Source: Triglochin maritima (lineage: Eukaryota; Streptophyta; Magnoliopsida; Alismatales; Juncaginaceae). Taken from it: a stretch of 64,000 nt of DNA. Position numbers and translations under genes: made by a program. The stretch covers positions 10,880,501 through 10,944,500 of the forward strand of contig OY821770.1 in assembly GCA_963682175.1 (NCBI GenBank). Reading direction: 5' to 3'. The notes beneath the pieces are model-generated. The model was not told the DNA's origin. It did no database searches and was given only the letters and a program-made list of their open reading frames with translations. Position 1 is the stretch's first letter. Every line of letters begins with the position of its first letter. This document shows positions 34,837-48,485 of this stretch, in pieces.

Positions 34837-37295
34837 TCAGTGTCCATTCTCCTTTTCCTGGGAATGGTGGTGCCCATTCTTGGTTGCCAGTAGTGGTGTG
34901 GTGTCCATGTCCTTCACCTACAAATATCAATTCATATTATCAAAAAATAAATAGATTCAATTCATCTTAAAATTGGATGACATCTGATAACAACTGCTTA
35001 ACAAAAATTACACGATTAACCATTTAACAAGGTATAAAATATGTGATGATTCGATCACTAGAGTACCCCACCTAAACCAAGGTTTGGTTGTACATTGCAC
35101 TCGTGATCTTTCTTTGAACGGTTTAATTACATGTTGACCTTTCAAGTGTTGGCAGTTTACCCCTCTTAGTCTATCTTTTATAAGTTATTGATCCTGAAGA
35201 TTAAAAATATTCCCAAACTACCTTCCACTCGAATTCCGACCCTTCAAATTATGGTGTCAAAGCAGGGGCAATGTCCAAGTGTGGTGAGGGTTCAGGTGAT
35301 ATCTTGTATTTTTGTGATTTTATCTAGTTGAATTTTAACCTTTGTTAAGTTTCAACTCTCATTGATTATTCTTATAATATGTGAATTTAAGCACTTTTTC
35401 TGTTGAGGGTTAAACTTTGACACTTTGGAATTAGTATGTAATTACCTGAGATGACACAGGGAGTTGGTTGTCTGAGGACTTCTTCTTGCTCTCCTGAGTG
35501 CAGAAGTAAGAGTACAATCCCATTCCAAACACAGCAACAGATATACCAACAACGTTCTTAGCTGTGAAGGGGTCATGCAGCAGTGTGTAACCGAATGCCA
35601 GTATGAGGCAAGTCTTGAGATGTCCCAGCACTTGGTAAGTCACCGGAGACGTCTTTCCGATCACTAAGAATGTGCTGAAGTTGACCGAAACCGCGATCAG
35701 ACACGACAACACGATGAACACCTACACTCACCAAAATACAACAAACGTGTTTGAAATAACCGAAAGGAAACATAGTCTCACATGTGTTATGTTCTTATCA
35801 AATAAGTTAGTTTGTCGTCTTGGAGAAGTTAAGACCAAAGATTGAATGCAGAGAGATGAGTGTATGATACTTAAAGAAGATCGAAGTTTGGAGTGTACCA
35901 AGATGATTGGTGAGTATGTGTAGGAGAAGACGTTGCGGTTGGAGAGGCATTTGTCGACAAACGGACCAAATACAAAGAGGATTGCTGCTTGGAAGGGACA
36001 AGATTGGTAGAGTAGTTGTGTAGAGGAGACCCCAAGGTTCTTCTGAATGGTGTTTGTCATCTGTTCAGACTTAGTCAAGGAGAACAACAAAATGACAATT
36101 GATATATGATAGATGAATCATCACTTAAAATCAAGATTCTTTAAGTGTCTAGTTTGATCTGATCATGGCGTTTTTGGATTATTTTAGCTGCGTTAGACTG
36201 TTCAAAATATTCCTATCTTACATAATTTTAGCTGCATTTACCTTAATTCCGATGGACTTTTAAGTTATAATTCCACACTTAATGAGACTATACTGATGTT
36301 TAATTCCAAGAAGTCTAATCAAAACATAAAGATGTAAAGTTTAGGATACAATTTGACCAACGCATGTGGTTAAGATAGCAAGAATGGAGAGAATGGAGCC
36401 CAAGAGATTGAGCTTAAGGTCTGTGACTGATGCAATGCCAACTCCAATCAGCAAAACCATCAAAGACAACTTCACCTTCTGACTGCACAACACCAACCAT
36501 AATGCAACTTAATGACCACTAATTGGTTAAATTTTCGGCATGAAACCTTGGCTTAAATACCTGAACCGTTTACCAAGGAAGAGAGTCTCCAACAAAACAG
36601 TGAAGGGTATGATTGCAAGCTTTGTCATCTGACCAACATCAAAATTTAAGTGTCAAAAGGGGTGTCATTAAGAAAAAAGGATGGTAACTAATGGCCAATC
36701 AGTATGCTGGTTTGGGACCTGATAGAAACCAATCGAGTTGAAGCCAAGTGTGAGATTGAGGAGTCCAATTGAGGTCCCATTCAGCAATCCAAAGAAGACA
36801 ATTGTCTTCGTGTCGACCGACTTCGATTTGAACATGTGGCAGCGGTTCGCCACGTGGAGGGTGCAGAAGGTGACCATGAGGTGCCAACTTGTCAGGGTTG
36901 TTGCTGCAACAAGTTATCAAGCAACAACTAATCATTTAACATCTTTCACAAATATGAACTCCAAATTCATGTTCAAAGCAGAGATTACACATGAAGAACT
37001 ATACATAAACCTGACTGAGATGCTTTATTAGTTTTCACGAGGTAACATTATTGCAACCTACAAGTCTATATGGATAAATAAAAGAGTGTGTGAATACCAA
37101 CTATTTTATGCACCACAAGAGTGGGTAATTGTAGAAAATTAAGTTAAGCATGAAGAGTTAGAGCATTGACCAACCAAATGGGAAATCAAGTGTGCTAATG
37201 AGAGCTTTGTTGCAGATAACAATGGCCACCGACGACGCCACCGACAAGGCCAACGCCCCAATAATCCCTCCCTGAGATCCATTAGCATCTGACAT
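34837..37295 (-). CDS. UXT: UDP-xylose-transporter-like nucleotide sugar transporter, 7 exons
   Basis: Exons in coding order: 37295-37175, 36903-36719, 36628-36561, 36482-36350, 36060-35899, 35721-35446, 34917-34837. All are GT-AG with agreeing phases and give 341 residues. The start MSDANGSQGG, then VASSVAIVICNKALIST, FATTLTSWHLMVTF, the GISIGLLNLTLGFNS-like block and KTSPVTYQVLGHLKT, are the conserved blocks of the plant NST/TPT (DMT superfamily) proteins. The first block matches the Arabidopsis UXT clade best. About ten membrane helices are expected. The protein exchanges UDP-xylose for UMP across Golgi or ER membranes for xylan and xyloglucan synthesis. Assignment to UXT over neighbouring clades rests on the N-terminal similarity. 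The gene points tail-to-tail to TPST. Confidence 0.88.
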
Positions 37296-39763
37296 ATTCT
37301 CCTCCAATCTATTAATCAAAATTAGCAGCAAACATGAACATGAATAAGGCAACACCAAATGTAACCAAAAGAAGTATTAAGACATGACTTACTAGAACTT
37401 ACATTTGAATCCAAAACCAAAAAATTCCCTTGTTAGCTCTACAAAGAGAAGAGGAGTTTTGTGAATTGGTTTTATTGGCACCAACATGAACTACAATATT
37501 TGTTATGGAAGGAGACAAAGACCTTTATGATGTGTTCATGTGACACTCCATCTACTGCTGGTTAGAGTTTGATGGACGGTCAGGATGAGTTGGAGTTGTG
37601 ATGAAATAAGAGTGGTGGTTGCAACTTGCAATTAAGTCCCTTTTGTTCGTGTTTTCTTTGTTTTCAAGTTTGTGAAGAAGGCGTTGGAGGAGTAGTGAGG
37701 GTTGTCTTTGTTTTGTTTTGTTTTTTGGTGTTCTAGAATTGCCTTTTGCAAATGGAAGCAAAGGTTTAGTTGACGGTTGGTGAGACTTTGGAATCACTCC
37801 AAGAAGTTTGAAAATCCCATCTAAACCTCCCCTCATGTCTTGAGATTCGCCAAAGTTAAGGCCCCACTAATTATTCGACTTACCAAGAGCTAAACAATAA
37901 TTTAATGTTCTTCTCAATGAATTTCCTATTCTAAGTAATCCAGACATTACGAATTTGGAATTTGATCTAGACCATTTCATTATCAGAGTTACCAACCAAG
38001 CTAACTTTTGGCGAGTTAAAAAATAATTTTATGTAACTAGGATGAACATAGTAGTTGATATGAAGCTGCCATAAGATGACATCAAATGGGGAAGACCTAT
38101 TTCCAATAATTCAAAAGTATAGAAGACAAATGAAATGTGTCCATCGTAAAAAAACCAAAGAAGAAATTAGAAATGTTCAAAGAATTCAGAGAAACGTCTA
38201 ATTCTGCTAATTTCTGTCGATTTCAAGGTGCATATTTAGTACATACATCTTTGTGGTTAATTCCTTTTCTTTTCAAGTTTCTGTGAGGTCCAAGTCATGC
38301 ATCCAATAGTACCCCAAAACCAAAAGGATTAGATATGAAACAGATATAAGTTTTTATATTTTTATCCATATAAGATGCAAAATGCGATTATGTTGACAAT
38401 TCAAGCTCAAACACCCAGAGTTTCTCTTTCAATTAGGTGGTCACTGAGGGTTTTCTCAGCCTTGCTTTGGTTGTCATCACAATAATTTTTTAGTATGTGT
38501 CAATGTTATCATATCCTACTTAATGAAGGGTTTCACAGATAAGGTAAGGATACAATACAGGATCATTTATTTCTGGCATGTTTTTTAGTCATTTGCTTGC
38601 TTTTGAAGTTGCATCTAACCTGACAGAAATCTTCAAAATACTTCAACCAATTTTATCTCTTGTAAGCAACATTCACAGGCTACAAATGCAATTTATGTGC
38701 AACAGTCAGATTCTTTCTCCAACTATCTGATTTGGATTGAACACGAGAGTTATTGTTAAGAAGAAAACTTGTAATTTTGTTTCTGTAATATTATAGTCAC
38801 ACAATAACAAGGTCCTCTTATGATAAGAACACCAGCCTTGGTTTGAATGTTTAGTGTTTTCATTCATAAGATGAAACGACACTGATCCTCATTTTTGTAA
38901 AGAAAATCACCATTTTCCCCCCAAATCTTCTACTCACCATCATATTTGCTGCCTTTAGTTGGTTGATGACACGATTTCTTCAAACAAAGATATAGTGCTT
39001 GTTGGTTGTCCTGTGATCATATTGTCCAAAACACATTTATTACAAAAATTCCATTACAGAATGAGCAAATGTATCATCATCAGAACATCAGCTCCTTCCA
39101 CTTTGATGGTACCTCATAAGATCCCATTTTCTATCCATATTCTGCTATGAAGTTCTCTAATTTTTGCTATTTACATCCTCAGGTAAACAAATTTCCCCCA
39201 TTGTTTTGTAGAATTAAAATCTTTTGTTTCTAACTTTAGCTGTTTTTTGTGCTTCAATTTTTTCTCTGTTATTTTCATACTTCACATTCTACTTTGGCAT
39301 GTTTTGCCACTTAAGTGGGCATTTTGTCATTTAGAATTTACATGTTTTGTCAACTTTCACGAGGAAACAATGTCACAAAGAAAACAGTAAGAACACTTGG
39401 AACAGATCTGATTCAAAATGGTAACAGAGAGTTCATGTGGATTCTGAAATAGAAAGATTGTGCAGCATTCCCAACAAAATCAAACATAACGAAAGTCTGA
39501 ACAGAGCAAAGAAAGTGGAGGTCATGCTGATTTTTGTTAAACATATTAGCATTCTACAGTTAGTATAGCCCATGGCTTGAGTTCCCATCAGATCAAAGAC
39601 AAAGGTGAGGCTATATATATGAAGGATTTTCCAAGTAATTTACAAAAAAAACAATGAAGCATTTCCCATGCAAGTTACTTCCCTTCTGTTGAATTCACTT
39701 CATTCTAATCTTCAAAACATGTTTACTTCTTTCCTTCCTTTCTTCTACACCCATCTACAGGGC
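37296..39763. other. UXT upstream region and LOG downstream region
   Basis: Adjacent to UXT (37296-37850) lie its probable 5' untranslated sequence, with a CT/GA-rich stretch, and its promoter. The remaining sequence to 39763 is AT-rich with no gene or element that I can support. The 3' untranslated region of LOG ends somewhere in 39600-39763. Confidence 0.5.
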
Positions 39764-42700
39764 TCATCTAGAGATTTTGCGTGCCGAGGGATATCCAACT
39801 TGTTCTACTTCCCAGTTTAGCTTCGGTGCGACTCCCTCGTGACAAGGGATGTACTCCTGTAAACATGAAAAAACACTTTGTCACAAATCTCCGTGAACAA
39901 GAAGTAAGAAAACTTTACGCAACAATGTTTACTAATTGAGGAGATCACACTAAAGATGATGTACAATCCGAAACTTGTATTCAAGTTATTCACAAGAATA
40001 AAATATAAGAGATGTATTTATCCAATGACTATATGAGAATCGTACTTGGAAAGGTTAGAAAAACTAAAACATCTATGTATCCATCTTATCCACATACCTA
40101 CAAATGGAACATGAAAGTTTGCTACACTAGGAAAGGAAGCTTGAATTCAGGTAAAAGCTCCAAGAAACAAAAATGTGTACTATGCTAGTTCTACTAACTA
40201 ATCTGTAGTACCTCCAACTTCTTCACCAGTTCAGTTGCCGTAGGTGCGGAAACGATGATATGACGGGCATTTGGAGTGATAAATCCTTCCTCCACAGCTT
40301 TGTCAATGAAACACAGTAATGAATTGTAATAGCCATCCACATTCAATAGTCCCACCTGCAAGAGACAATTTCATGAGATTTGCATAAGATAGCAGAGTTT
40401 ATACATATTTGAAAACCTTGCCAATCAGGTATCCAATATGCCCATTTGAGTTTTTTGTAGAAGATTTTCTCAAAAGCTCTAAACCTAGCACTGATGATAG
40501 AACGAAAATATATCAACATCCTTTAAGTCATTATTTATACGAGGCCATTGTGAGTTTATAAGAAAAACCTTGTGGATGTGACATCATGTCAACTGGCAAG
40601 TTCGATGCTGCGAATATGCATCAAACCAAGCAGTTAACATATATAAGTTTAGATCTTTTACTATTAGACGTTAAGTTATGCATTCCAGTGGAGCAGACTG
40701 AAAATTACCGGCTTGTCATGGATACCAAGTTGAGCCCAGGTTATCACTTCCAGTAACTCCTCAAGAGTGCCATAACCACCTGTACAGAGTCCATAGTTAG
40801 CTTTCAGATGTCAACCGAAAAAAATGACTTGACATATTGTCATAAAATTTACAGTTTTTCTTACACAAGCTTCTGATGAATAACGCACTACGGCAATGTA
40901 AGTAGGAAACATTTTTGTGTAACGTGGATGAAAGGGTTGTTTAGTTGAGATACTATGTTTATTTCTGCTTAAAATATGGAATCGAGGTTATTTCAAGTAT
41001 TAATGCCATCCAAGTATAATGCACACTGGCATCACGGTTTGTTAAACTAGCTCATGTCAGATATTCAACAGCAAATGTTTCATAGATGAATAATGGTGGT
41101 GCACCATAGTAATGTAATAATAATATGTAACATGCCTATACCAGACACTGTCATCTACCAAAAGTTTAAGAGAAATATTGTGATGGCCAGAGTTTATGAC
41201 CCTGTGACAGCATATAAGATGAAGTTCCTAACTGAAACAAACATTTTCTCCTCAATAAAATATTTTTGCAACTACTCTTTCATGATTAACTTATAGGTAC
41301 CAAAATACCTGCTAAAGACAAATGCAGGTGCAAATCAAGTTAGAAGTAAAATTTGCTTGCAGAATGCAAAAGATTCATATCATGCTAAAAATGCTATGTC
41401 AACTACAATAATTGACGATTTTCCTAAACTATGATACAAAAGGAAACATGTAAATGGCAGGACATCTGAAGTGTCCTGATTCATTGCCAAGAATGGTTTC
41501 CAATTTGGGGTGAGGGGCAAACCTTCAAGTCCCAAAACTACAGTAAGCATGAAATGGAAACTGACTTGCCCCTTCTCATGTGCACTCTATGCAAACCATA
41601 GTGATTGTTGTTGGCTGTGAGCTGCAGGTGTTGTACACTAACCTGGTAAGGCAATAAAGGCATCCGACCTCCTGGCCATCTCTGCCTTCCTTTGATGCAT
41701 GTCTGCAACTGTTCTCACTTCCCCCACGGTTTCCCCAGTTATCTGCAAATGGAGATCACAACCCCTTCATAATCAAATTTTAAAGCGCAAATCCACGTAT
41801 AAGTAGTGCTCATTAACTTATACACATATTTTAATGAAAGCATGAAGACACATTTTTTTCATGAAAACATGATGCTGACTTATAAATATATCTTTCATTG
41901 TTTGATCTCACATTTGTCTTTCTGTTCATTAAAAAGCAAACATCTGTGTTTCTGAGTAGTAGTAGTCAAACACAAGACTTGGTAGAAGACCATCACAAAA
42001 TGACAAAAGGTCCAATACAAAATCCTTGGAACAGAAAAGCTAATGCATGCTATGACAAAGGGAACAGGGAACCGAAAAGATGAAAAAAAAACGATTTGGA
42101 TATTTTAGTCAAGCAATAAAAAACTATGGTTGCTCTTGGTTTGGGCAAAGATACCTCCCGAGGCATGAGTGTCTTGGGAATGACCCTGCAATGAGACAGA
42201 AACATGACAAACGTTAGAAGGTGGATGAACCACAAAAACAAACTTGCTTAAATAGTAGTCGCATCAACTGTTGCCAAAGATTTGTGACATTTGTCCATCA
42301 ACTAAAGCTGCAGCCATACCCAAACGGATTGAATACAAAATCTCACCCAATGACATGTCTTCCCCCATCATAAACAGCATGGGAAATCAAACCCATCAAG
42401 CCAACACTCCCCCCTCCATACACCAGATCAATATTTCTTGATACCTGGAAAAAAAACACAAATGAGCATAAAAACAAGTGATTTCTCCTCAACTTGGAAA
42501 CAAAAAACCCAAACAAAACAAATGACCAAATTGGTTTCTGAAAAAGTACTGCACTGCAAAAGGGATGAAAGCCTACAAACAAACATCCATGAGCTACACC
42601 CAAGGAGACAGAAATGTAAGAATGGGAAGTACATTATTTGGGCATTTTGTGTTTTTAAGTAAAATGGGGAGAAAAGAAGGCATTTTGTGCTGGGCCATAG

Positions 42701-43590
42701 GACATTGAATGTGTAATGTGTTGATACAAACTCAATAGTCCAACATAATGTAGTAGTGCTTAGATACTTAAATAAATCTTGATATCCTGGAGAACCAAAC
42801 CAACCACAGGTCACCATTCTACCATCCATTAAAACAGTAGATAAGCAAAAAGAAAAAGACCAGCAACAACAATGGATGCAAGTTGCTCTCATGGAAATGG
42901 AATAGAATGTGACCACAACAAGTACCAAAACACCTCCTTCACACAAACACATTTGTGGAAACATCACAACCCAGAGAGAAGAACAAAAAAAGGATGATGA
43001 CTGATTGCAACAGTCCAGAAGACTGCACATGAAGATAAGGAGCCCCTGGAACAAAACCCAGACAAACCAACCAAGAACACAAAAGCATGGGGCAAACATG
43101 AAAACCCATTTCGAAAGATAACATGTTTAGACAAAATCAACGATGAATTCAAGTCCAACAAGATAAACCATTAAGCACCCACATTGACCTCCAAACATCA
43201 CATCTCAAACCAGAAGAGGAGGAGAAAGACACGACCCACAAAACCCATTTCCAATCCCGATCCATTTCAAAAGAAAACATCTTTAGAAGAAACCACCAAT
43301 CAATTCACGTCCAACACTTCGAAACCACCAAACACTCACATTGAGCTCCAAAAACGTTAGTTCCAAGGAAGAACAAGAGGAGCAATACAAAACCCATTTC
43401 CAATCCCGACCCATTTCAAAAGACACCATCTTTAGCCAAACCAGCAAGAAGAGATTTTTATTATATATACCAACTCCTCCCCAAGTTCAATAGCAGCGTC
43501 CTGGTAGCTTCTCTTCTTGCCCTGGCTACTACCACAGAAGACACAAATCCTTTTGAATTTGGAGTGCCTTGTCTCAATCTCTCTCTCCAT
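39764..43590 (-). CDS. LOG: LOG family cytokinin riboside 5'-monophosphate phosphoribohydrolase, 7 exons
   Basis: Exons in coding order: 43590-43471, 42444-42347, 42185-42155, 41742-41643, 40779-40709, 40355-40212, 39856-39764. All are GT-AG and in phase, giving 218 residues, the usual LOG size. [10 protein letters not shown] (13-22), [10 protein letters not shown] (49-58), [11 protein letters not shown] (97-107) and the family signature PGGYGTLEE (116-124) are all present. The enzyme cleaves ribose 5-phosphate from cytokinin nucleotides to release the active free base, in cytosol and nucleus. An in-frame ATG 36 bases upstream (43626) would add 12 residues. I prefer 43590 because a TATAATAAA-like box at about 43641-43649 would place the transcription start near 43615. 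The C-terminal [10 protein letters not shown] tail resembles LOG5-type members. A copia element sits 175 bp upstream. Confidence 0.94.
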
Positions 43591-43764
43591 GGTTGTGTTG
43601 TTTGGGAGTGAAGTGAGGTGAGGCAAGTGATGTGGGGTGGTTTATTATATGCGTGGGAAATCTTCTCTCTCCACATAGAGGCCAACACGAATATCCACTA
43701 CTCCACTCCAGACTTTTATGGTTTTTGGTTTCCTGTTTTGCCATTTAATGGATACCATACTACT
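43591..43764 (-). promoter_or_regulatory. Remaining proximal promoter and 5'UTR of LOG
   Basis: Only 174 bp separate the LOG start from the copia 5' LTR. On the minus strand it has a TATAATAAA-like box (43641-43649) and a purine/pyrimidine-rich stretch. Whatever lay further upstream is now beyond 48722. Confidence 0.6.
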
Positions 43765-44003
43765 TGTTAAAACAAACTTACCATTGTGGTTGCCTCTTGA
43801 CATATCCAAGGTGACGATTCAGATGATCAAAACAAATGGAGTATTCAAGACCAAAACATTTGAGATATTCAACACAAATAAATGAAGCCAACGGCTCCAA
43901 AACCTTGTATAAATATACACCAAACTCATATAACAAATTTATATATAGAACAATAACATCTTCTTCTTCTTCTTCCAACTCCATTCTCGCACCATTTTTA
44001 GCA
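43765..44003 (+). repeat. 5' LTR of the copia element
   Basis: 239 bp, with a TATAAATA box at 43908-43915 directing transcription away from LOG, and a run of CTT triplets near its 3' end (one more than in the 3' LTR). Confidence 0.94.
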
Positions 44004-44015
44004 TGGTATCAGAGC
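44004..44015 (+). other. Primer-binding site of the copia element
   Basis: TGGTATCAGAGC directly abuts the 5' LTR. It is complementary to the 3' end of initiator tRNA-Met. Confidence 0.93.
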
Positions 44016-44137
44016 AAAAGATCCATACATAGCCTCAGATTTCCCCAAAAAATCCTCATCGACCTCACCTCATCCAAGGGGGTTGAAGGTCGAACACACC
44101 CTCATCTAAATCCAAGAAGAAGAAAACCAAAACAGGC

Positions 44138-45305
44138 ATGTCGGACGGCAATGGAAATCAACCGGAGATGGTGAATCCCCATCTCCTCATCACGACGCCC
44201 CTAAACGGGGCCAACTACTTATCATGGGCGCGCGGTCACGCTCTCCCTCAGTGGCAGGGGGAGACTTGGCCACGTCACCGGAAAAACTCCAAAACCAGAA
44301 GAAGATACATCGGAAAAGCTTCAAGATGAATGGCAAACCTCGGATCATCAAGTGATGTCATGGCTTATCGCATCCATGCAAAATCACATCGCCGAGATCT
44401 TCATATACAAAGAAAGCGCAAAGGAGCTGTGGGGCTCAGTCCGAGATCACTACGGCAAAGCTGAAAACTTCGCGCATATCTTCAAAATAAAACAGGAGAT
44501 CACACAAACTCAACAACACGGGGCTTCAGTCACTGAGTACCTCGGTACTCTCAGAAGAAGGTGGGACGAGCTAAGGATATACGAACCCCCAACCACAGAC
44601 CCGGAAATCATTCAAAAAAGACGAGCAAAATCAAATCTACCAGTTTTTGGTAGGACTGGATCCGAGCTACGAGACCATTCGGTCTCAAATACTTATGGCG
44701 TCAGATCTCCCAAGCCTCGCAAACATCACAAGTCTCGTTCAGCGCGAGGAAACGAGAAGAAATACAATGAACAACCACAACAAAAATCAGAACACCGACA
44801 ACCAAGCCCTCATCGCCGGTCGGAACCAAGCTCAGGGAACGAAAAACGGTTCGGAAACAAAAGCAACGAACACTGTGAAAACTGCAAGAAACCAGGACAT
44901 AGCAAAAACTCGTGTTGGTTTCTGTTCCCACACCTCAGACCACAAAAAAACACAAAAGCGAATCTGGTGGAAGGCAACGTCAGCAACAACAACCTGCTCG
45001 GAGGAGGCGGCAGCGCCAACCTGGTCGGAGGCGCCGATAACACCTTCCAGAGCGGCAGCCGACAAAATGAAAACGAAAAGTCGCAAAACCCTACCAGTTA
45101 TGCGGATAACGCAACCTTTTATATCGATCGCAGATCTGGATCCTCCAACCCGACTCCGTGGATCCGATCAGAAAACATGTCTACCGGATCAGATGCAATC
45201 GGGTATGGGTCGGGTAACCCAGATCAACCAAATCCAATCCACTTAAGAAATCTGGTGGGCCAGCTCAACGATTTTTTGCAAAAAAACCCATACTGCAACA
45301 GGTAA
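44138..45305 (+). pseudogene. Copia gag, frameshifted
   Basis: Gag begins near 44138 (MSDGNGNQPEMVNPHLLITTPLNGANYLSWAR). It loses frame near 44235-44290, resumes at 44352 (WLIASMQNHIAEIF, AKELWGSVRDHYGKAENF), shifts again near 44620-44650 into VGLDPSYETIRSQILMASDLPSL, and returns to the first frame by the zinc knuckle CENCKKPGHSKNSC (about 44873-44914). The knuckle is intact. At least three frame changes mean no full-length Gag can be made. Confidence 0.85.
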
Positions 45306-46649
45306 TTGCGCAGGTATTAACAATTCTTATGATTTTACTGCTCCCTCTGGATTAGTAACCAAATTACATAGTAAATCCTAGATTATCGATACCGGAGACA
45401 CCGATCATATGACTGGAGATCCAACACTACTTAGTAATATACAACAAAATTTCAGGTTAGTAAATAATTTTGTAACAGTTGCAAATGGAAGTAAAGTACA
45501 AATTAAAGGAATAGGAAAAACAAACTTAATTAACAACACATGTGATAATATTTTATATGTCCCTAACCTCGATGTTAATCTGATATCGGTGGCCAAACTC
45601 ACCAGCAACCTCAATTGCAATGTAATTTTTACCCTAATGATGTTGTTTTTCAGGATCGTATCACAGGGAGGATGATTGGTAAAGGCATCCTCATGAATGA
45701 CCTATATGTTCTAGAAACCGGCGAGAAAGTACACCATACCCAAACCATAAACGAACAAAATCTCTGGCACAAAAGAATGGGTCACCCGTCATCAAGTGTG
45801 TTGAAATATCTTTTTCCATCTTTTAAAAATGAATTATTATGTGATATTTGTCGTTTTGCTAAACAAACACGATTACCTTTTCAAAATTCTAGCACAAAAA
45901 CATATATGCCTTTTGAATTAATACACTCTGATATTTGGGGACCTGCTCCCGTTGAATCTTATAATGGTTTTCAATATTTCATTAGTTTCATTGACGACTT
46001 TTCTCGAGCCACTTGGATTTACCTATTAAAAAACAAATCCGACACTTACTCAGTTTTTTGTGAATTTCTTCGTTTTATTGAAAATATGTTTGATGCAAAG
46101 ATTCGTGTCTTTCGATCTAATAATGGCTCTGAATATATGAGCAATTTATTTCAAAATCTTTTAAAAGAAAAAGGTATTCTTCATCAAACCTCATGTATAA
46201 ACACACCTCAACAAAATGGGATTTCAGAACGGAAAAATCGGCATCTATTAAACGTCCCCAATTTTTTGGTCTGACGCAGTTCTCACTGCTACTTACTATC
46301 AATCAACTTCCTAGCCCTACAATTAACAATAAAAAACCATTAGAAATCTTGTATAATAAAGAAATTAACATAGATCATTTTAGAGTCTTTGGTTGCACAT
46401 GTTTTGTTCACAAGAAACGTGAAGATAAACTTGATCACACCTCGATCAAATGTATTTTTTTAGGGTATTCATTTAGGAAAAAAAGGTACAAGTGCTATGA
46501 TCCAGAAAATAAAAAAACATACATCTCTAGAGATGTCTCCTTCTTCGAAACTGAACCCTTCTTCAAAACCTCCACAACTGAAGACGCTTCCGCTATCCCA
46601 GTACCTCATAACACCCACCATGACTCGCTACCTATAACCACACCTTCAG

Positions 46650-46795
46650 CAACACTCAACGAAGAAGACGAGGAAAGAAGAGGAGAAGACGAAGGAGAAG
46701 ACGAGGAAAGAAGAGGAGAAGACGAAGAAAGAAGAGGAGAAGACGAAGAAGGAAGAGGAGGAAGAGGAGAAAACGAAGACCAAAGGGAAACGGAG
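46650..46795 (+). repeat. Purine-rich GAAGAAAGAAGAGGAGAAGACGA repeat in copia pol
   Basis: An imperfect 15-18-bp repeat encodes EERRGEDE-type units between integrase and RT. It is not a conserved copia domain and probably expanded by slippage. Confidence 0.75.
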
Positions 46796-48473
46796 GCTCC
46801 TAGAAGATCCTCTCGTCCGACTCATCCTCCACTTAGGCTTAACGATTATTTCCTCTCACACACCACTTATCCTATTCAAAACCACTTATCCTACCATCAC
46901 ATCTCACAGAAACATCAGGCCTTCCTAGGAACACTAGACACAAATAAGGAACCAACCACCTACCATGAGGCCACAAGTAATCCAAATTGGGTCAAAGCCA
47001 TGAAAGATGAAATACAAGCCCTAGAAAATAACCAAACCTGGACCCTTGTCCCCCTCCAACCAGGTATTAAACCTGTAGGTTCCAGATGGATTTACAAAAT
47101 CAAGTATCATAGTATTGGGAAAATAGAAAGATATAATGCCAGACTTGTTGCCAAAGGGTACACCCAGACCTATGGCCTCGACTATCTCGAAACATTTGCC
47201 CCCGTTGCCAAAATGAATACTGTACGTGTCCTTCTATCTGTCGCTGTAAATTATGGATGGAATCTATTTCAAATGGATGTAAAAAATGCATTCTTACAGG
47301 AAAACCTCGAAGAAGAAGTCTATATGATTCCACCTCCTGGGTACACCACTCGTCCTAACCAGGTATGCAAGCTTCATAAGTCAATATATGGACTAAAACA
47401 ATCACCTCGTGCCTGGTATGCCAAACTCAGTCTCTCTCTCATTAATTATGGATTTATTAAAAGTTCAGCTGATGCATCCATGTTTACAAAACATAGCCAT
47501 GACACCACCATCATTGTTCTTATCTATGTTGATGATATTATCATAACTGGAAATGACAATCATGAAATAACATCAGTTAAAAAATATTTAAAATCAAAGT
47601 TCGACATAAAAGACCTAGGATACATGAAATATTTCTTAGGAATAGAAATTGCATATTCCAAGAAAGGGTTATTTCTTTCCCAACGGAAATACACCCTAGA
47701 CCTTCTAAAAGAAACTGGAAAGCTAGGATCGAAACCCGCTGCTACCCCAATAGAAACCAACAAAAAAATAGGACCAATTGATGGGACTCCGCTATCCAAC
47801 ATTGGACAATTCCAAAGATTGGCCGGGAAACTCATCTATCTTACCGTTACTCGACCTGATATCACATATGCGGTTAGTCTAATAAGTCAATTCATGCATG
47901 CCCCACACACATCACTTGGATTTAGTAAACAGAATTTTATGTTACCTTAAAAGTACACCTGGACAAGGACTATGGATGAAACCTAACAACTCTAACTCGA
48001 TAATAGGATATTCTGATGAAGATTGGGCGGGAAGCCATGATCGGAAATCTACTATAGGTTTTTGTACCTCTGTGAGAGGCAACTTAGTAACTTGGAGAAG
48101 TAAGAAGCAAAATGTCGTCGCCCGATCAAGTGTAGAGGCAAAATATCGTGGAATGGCATCAACCACCATCGAATTAATTTGGCTCAATCAACTGCTTAAA
48201 GATATGAACATCTCAACTCAAAACCCTATGAAGATGTTTTGTGATAATAATGCAGCTCGACACATTGCTACAAATCATGTCTTCCATGAAAGAACCAAAC
48301 ATATAGAAGTTGACTGTCACTTTATCAGGGAAAAGATACAATCAAAACAAATAGAGGTTCCCTACGTCTCAAGCAAAGAGCAGCTGACAGACATCTTTAC
48401 CAAAGCTCTGGATCACAAGACCTTCTCCAATCTTCTTCTCAAGATGGGCTCCATCAATCCGTTCCAGACCCAT

Positions 48474-48485
48474 CTTGAGGGGGCG
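48474..48485 (+). other. Polypurine tract of the copia element
   Basis: TTGAGGGGGCG directly precedes the TGTTAAAAC start of the 3' LTR. Confidence 0.85.

Noticed and set aside
42428..43099. A 223-residue minus-strand frame with Cys- and Phe-rich sequence
   Set aside because: It lies mostly in LOG intron 1, has no domain, and ends inside exon 2 in another frame. T-rich intron sequence often yields such frames.
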